A stretch of DNA of 64,000 bases from Maridesulfovibrio hydrothermalis AM13 = DSM 14728 (GTDB taxonomy: Bacteria; Desulfobacterota; Desulfovibrionia; Desulfovibrionales; Desulfovibrionaceae). This document shows positions 61,379 to 64,000 of this stretch, one piece after another. A program made the translations under genes and the position numbers. The stretch is from positions 3,195,370-3,259,369 of the forward strand of contig NC_020055.1 in assembly GCF_000331025.1 (NCBI RefSeq), in the 5' to 3' direction. The notes beneath the pieces were generated by a model, which saw only the letters and a program-made list of their open reading frames with translations, did not search any database and had not been told where the DNA came from. Position 1 is the stretch's first letter. Each line of letters opens with the position of its first letter.

Positions 61379-62644
61379 TTATTCAGAAAGCATACGTACA
61401 GCGCAGAATTTACCGCACATTGCGCACTCTTTTTCATCTTTATGATCTTTCCTGCGAGCGCATGCAAGAGCGGGGTCGATTGCAAGCTCAGCGATACTAT
61501 CCCAGTCGAGATCCATACGTGCCTTGGAGATATCTGCATCACGCTTAACAGCATCAGGACGGCCAAGTGCAACTTCACCGCACTGCGCAGCAACAAGAGA
61601 TGCTTTAACACCATTCCAGACATCGTCAATCTCAGGAAGAGTCAGATGCTCTGCCGGTGTAAGATAGCATAGGAAGTCTACACCGTTCTGCACTGCGATG
61701 GCTCCGCCGATAGCTCCGGCGATATGATCATAACCGGGAGCACTGTCAGTGACCAAAGGTCCGAGAACGTAAAGAGGAGCATTATAAGTTGCAGCCTTAA
61801 TTCCGCGAATCTGAGCTTCAACAAGATGCATTGGAACATGTCCGGGGCCTTCAATCATAGCCTGAACGCCATACTCCCGTGCACGCTTTGCAAGTTTACC
61901 GAGAACGAGAACTTCTTCCCACTGCGCAGCATCACCGGCATCAGCTCCAGCACCGGGACGCAGACCGTCACCGAGGCTGAGTGTCACGTTATGCTTGAGG
62001 CAGATTTCAAGAATTCTATCGTAGTTTGTAAGAAGCGGATTTTCCGCATCATGATCACGCATCCAGCGAGCGAGAATAGATCCACCGCGGGAAACGATTC
62101 CCAGCAGGCGGTCACCGTTAAGCGCCCACTCGGCTCCGCGACGGGTGAGTCCGCAATGCAGGGTCATGAAATCAACACCCTGTTCTGCTTCTTTCTCAAG
62201 CTCTTTCAGAAGTTCCTCGATGGTGAATCCAGCAGGATCTTCATCACGGGCAACATACTGCTGAGCCATTGCGTAAATGGGCACAGTGCCGAGAGGCAGC
62301 GGACACTGTGTCAACATATCAACTCTGATGCCGTCAAGATCACCATCAGTAGAAAGATCCATAACCGCGTGCGCTCCGGCCTTCCATGCGGTATCCAGTT
62401 TTTTCATTTCCTTTGCGCGGTCACTCTTGAAGGGGGAGGTACCGATATTCGCATTAACTTTAACTTTTGCGGGCTGCCCGATAAGGGTGGGAACTACATC
62501 TTTATGGTTAGGGTTCCCTAAGAGAACCATCGTTCCATTTTCAATACCCTGAATAATTGTTTCTTTGGAGAGACCTTCGCTCTTGCAAAGTTCATCAATG
62601 CTGGAATCAAATATGCTTTTGAGAGCTTTATTCTTTGAAAACAT
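61379..62644 (-). CDS. thiC: Phosphomethylpyrimidine synthase ThiC or close paralogue (BzaF type)
   Basis: Radical SAM enzyme that rearranges aminoimidazole ribotide. In ThiC the product is HMP-phosphate for thiamine; in BzaF it is 5-hydroxybenzimidazole for cobamides. Core motifs are present in 421 residues: MDLSTDGDLDGIR, TLHCGLTRRG, GDGLRPG, IEGPGHVPMH and TDSAPGYDHI. The cluster motif near the end is C407-x2-C410-x3-C414 (CAMCGKFC), one residue shorter than the x4 spacing of classical ThiC. No THI-box riboswitch is recognisable in the 328 bp upstream. The short anaerobe-type form is common; which product is made cannot be decided here. Confidence 0.88.
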   Translation of the reverse strand: MFSKNKALKSIFDSSIDELCKSEGLSKETIIQGIENGTMVLLGNPNHKDVVPTLIGQPAKVKVNANIGTSPFKSDRAKEMKKLDTAWKAGAHAVMDLSTDGDLDGIRVDMLTQCPLPLGTVPIYAMAQQYVARDEDPAGFTIEELLKELEKEAEQGVDFMTLHCGLTRRGAEWALNGDRLLGIVSRGGSILARWMRDHDAENPLLTNYDRILEICLKHNVTLSLGDGLRPGAGADAGDAAQWEEVLVLGKLAKRAREYGVQAMIEGPGHVPMHLVEAQIRGIKAATYNAPLYVLGPLVTDSAPGYDHIAGAIGGAIAVQNGVDFLCYLTPAEHLTLPEIDDVWNGVKASLVAAQCGEVALGRPDAVKRDADISKARMDLDWDSIAELAIDPALACARRKDHKDEKECAMCGKFCAVRMLSE

Positions 62645-62972
62645 CTAATTTCCTTTAACTTTTACTGATATTGTGCATTTTCGTATTAGCAATGGTGTCT
62701 GTATAAGGTAAGTCCATAACCCAATTTGCCAGCAGGTACAATGACACTTTTTAACGAAATGATATAATCAAAGCCAGACTGCAGGCATGGGAATAAGTAA
62801 TTAATCACCTGCGCATTCGCTTCAAACCGACCATAATATTTCATTATTTCGCAATTTTATCGTGGAAAATCAAATAAATACATAGCCAATTTGCTTTTAT
62901 GAGACTTTTCTAGTAATTCCGCAGAACATATTTTTTTGCGACATTCATATAATTTCAAGGGGGAAATTCAAA
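62645..62972. other. Divergent intergenic region between thiC and the NhaC-type gene
   Basis: A 328-bp region holding promoters for two divergent genes. I searched by eye for thiamine and cobalamin riboswitch cores on the thiC strand and found none. AT-rich, with no protein gene. AAGGGGG (62957-62963) is the ribosome site of the antiporter gene. Confidence 0.5.
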
Positions 62973-64000
62973 ATGCGCCATTGGAGAGGGATATTTTTAC
63001 TGATTGTATCAGTAGTACTTTTTTGCCAGCCGGCTTTTGCAGCAGATTCAAGTCTTGGAGCTGCCAATGCAGAAAAATTCGGTATGCTGACGCTGATTCC
63101 ACCGCTGGTGGCGATTGTTCTTGCTTTCATGACTAAGAACGTCATCCTTTCGCTGCTGCTCGGTGTTTTTTCCGGAGCTTTTATGCTCGAAACCAAGGGC
63201 TTCAATGTCTATAACGGTTTTGTTGATGGATTCCTCAGACTCTCCAACGAAATCCTGTCTTCACTGGCTGATCCGTGGAATGCCGGTATCGTGCTTCAAT
63301 GTCTGGCAATCGGCGGCCTTATCGCTCTGGTTTCCAAAATGGGTGGCGCTAAAGCAATTGCTGATGCTTTAGCCAAAAAAGCAAAAAGCCCCAGAAGTTC
63401 CCAGTTCGTTACATGGCTGCTGGGTCTGCTCATCTTTTTTGACGATTATGCCAACTCACTTACGGTCGGGCCTATCATGCGTCCGGTAACAGATAAAATG
63501 AAAGTTTCACGCGAAAAGCTGGCATTTGTCATTGATGCAACGGCCGCCCCCATCGCCGGGATTGCTCTTATTTCCACATGGGTAGCATATGAAGTAGGTC
63601 TTATCCGTGACGGTCTGCAAGGCATCGGCTACACAATGAATGCCTACGGCGTTTTTGTGGAAACCATCCCTTACAGATTTTACAACATTCTCATTCTCGT
63701 TTTCATCCTTGCAACCATCTGGTTCATGAGGGAGTTCGGCCCCATGTATACCGCAGAGCAGCGCGCCCGCACCACCGGCAAAGTCCTTGACGATAATGCC
63801 AAACCAATGGTTGCTGACGAAGCTACTGACTTGCAGCCCGTTGAAGGAATTGAACCAAGTATCTGGTATGCAATCATTCCCATCGGAACACTGATTGCTG
63901 CAGCTTTCCTCGGCTTTTACTTTAACGGCTACAACTCCATTATGGGCGGTGAAGATGCTGCACTGAAAGCAATCTTCGACAACTCTCCCATGAGCTTTGT
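62973..64000 (+). CDS. NhaC-family Na+/H+ antiporter, 3' end cut by window
   Basis: Integral membrane antiporter, 342 residues visible and the C-terminus missing. The N-terminus reads like a signal peptide (LLIVSVVLFCQPAFAADS), then hydrophobic helices. The NhaC-family marker is present: LIFFDDYANSLTVGPIMRPV, with its acidic pair, and IDATAAPIAGIALISTWVA. Members exchange Na+ for H+ or, in one branch, malate for lactate. In a marine organism a sodium role is likely, but the family does not settle it. A strong ribosome site precedes ATG 62973. Confidence 0.88.
   Translation, partial: MRHWRGIFLLIVSVVLFCQPAFAADSSLGAANAEKFGMLTLIPPLVAIVLAFMTKNVILSLLLGVFSGAFMLETKGFNVYNGFVDGFLRLSNEILSSLADPWNAGIVLQCLAIGGLIALVSKMGGAKAIADALAKKAKSPRSSQFVTWLLGLLIFFDDYANSLTVGPIMRPVTDKMKVSREKLAFVIDATAAPIAGIALISTWVAYEVGLIRDGLQGIGYTMNAYGVFVETIPYRFYNILILVFILATIWFMREFGPMYTAEQRARTTGKVLDDNAKPMVADEATDLQPVEGIEPSIWYAIIPIGTLIAAAFLGFYFNGYNSIMGGEDAALKAIFDNSPMSF

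Noticed and set aside
61724-62521. 265-codon plus-strand open frame
   Set aside because: It is antisense to thiC, whose conserved motifs explain the open frame.
62645-62972. TPP or cobalamin riboswitch ahead of thiC
   Set aside because: I looked for the conserved cores on the minus strand and did not find them; a covariance search is still needed.
1-64000. tRNA and rRNA genes
   Set aside because: No T-arm-like GGTTCGAATCC pattern with a plausible cloverleaf or rRNA segment was seen. The TTTCGAAG in the tandem repeats is not a tRNA T-arm.

Overview
The window looks like chromosome from a marine, anaerobic sulfate-reducing deltaproteobacterium (Desulfovibrionaceae; Maridesulfovibrio/Desulfovibrio is my best guess). 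The reasons are a complex I operon without nuoEFG, a chemoreceptor fused to a bacteriohemerythrin domain (DcrH-like), an IscA/HesB-type protein of the kind annotated in these bacteria, many c-di-GMP and two-component proteins, AT-rich intergenic DNA and moderate GC in genes. The species assignment is inference from gene content.

Layout. 1-11210 (minus strand): a nuo operon, nuoA-B-C-D-H-I-J-K, then an extra antiporter-like subunit, an 86-residue membrane protein, a NuoL-like subunit, nuoM and the start of nuoN. 11780-16910: a diguanylate cyclase response regulator, a UDP-glucuronate decarboxylase, an acetyltransferase, a YkgJ-type cysteine protein, an OsmC protein and an IscA-like protein. 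16957-23946: a transglutaminase-like lipoprotein, a PAS/GAF/GGDEF/EAL protein, an orphan acetolactate synthase regulatory subunit and a phosphate acyltransferase. 24088-32823: two paralogous periplasmic binding proteins, a YheO-type regulator, a DMT-type membrane protein, a LysR regulator, the hemerythrin chemoreceptor, and a GntR-TauE-alpha-hydroxyacid oxidoreductase operon with a visible GntR operator.

32824-33731 has no protein gene. It carries a promoter-like sequence, about 240 nt of helix-rich sequence, eight degenerate tandem repeats of about 44 nt, and a strong terminator. I read this as a roughly 640-nt structured non-coding RNA that I cannot assign to a known family; it is the best candidate here for something undescribed.

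33732-49835: housekeeping and signalling genes (holB, purA, an MltF-like lytic transglycosylase, a stand-alone AICAR transformylase, an RNase II-type enzyme, plsY, twin response regulators ending in HD-GYP or histidine kinase, two small membrane coiled-coil proteins, a CBS-ACT protein and a bioF-esterase-bioC operon).

50056-60234 (minus strand): a compact podovirus-like virion module resembling Bordetella phage BPP-1 and T7: Bbp19-like protein, scaffold-like protein, major capsid, cement, tail tubular A and B, gp13-like, internal virion-like and tail-fibre proteins. No terminase, portal, integrase, lysis or replication gene lies beside it, and host genes flank both sides. It is either a decayed prophage or a retained particle-forming locus. 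Nearly identical GGACCTGAG-stem hairpins occur twice inside it and once just upstream. 60511-64000: a hemolysin-III-family membrane protein, thiC (or a close paralogue) and the start of an NhaC-type antiporter.

c-di-GMP turnover is a recurring theme: one cyclase response regulator, one GGDEF-EAL protein, one HD-GYP regulator, and a small protein whose C-terminus weakly resembles MshEN c-di-GMP-binding domains.
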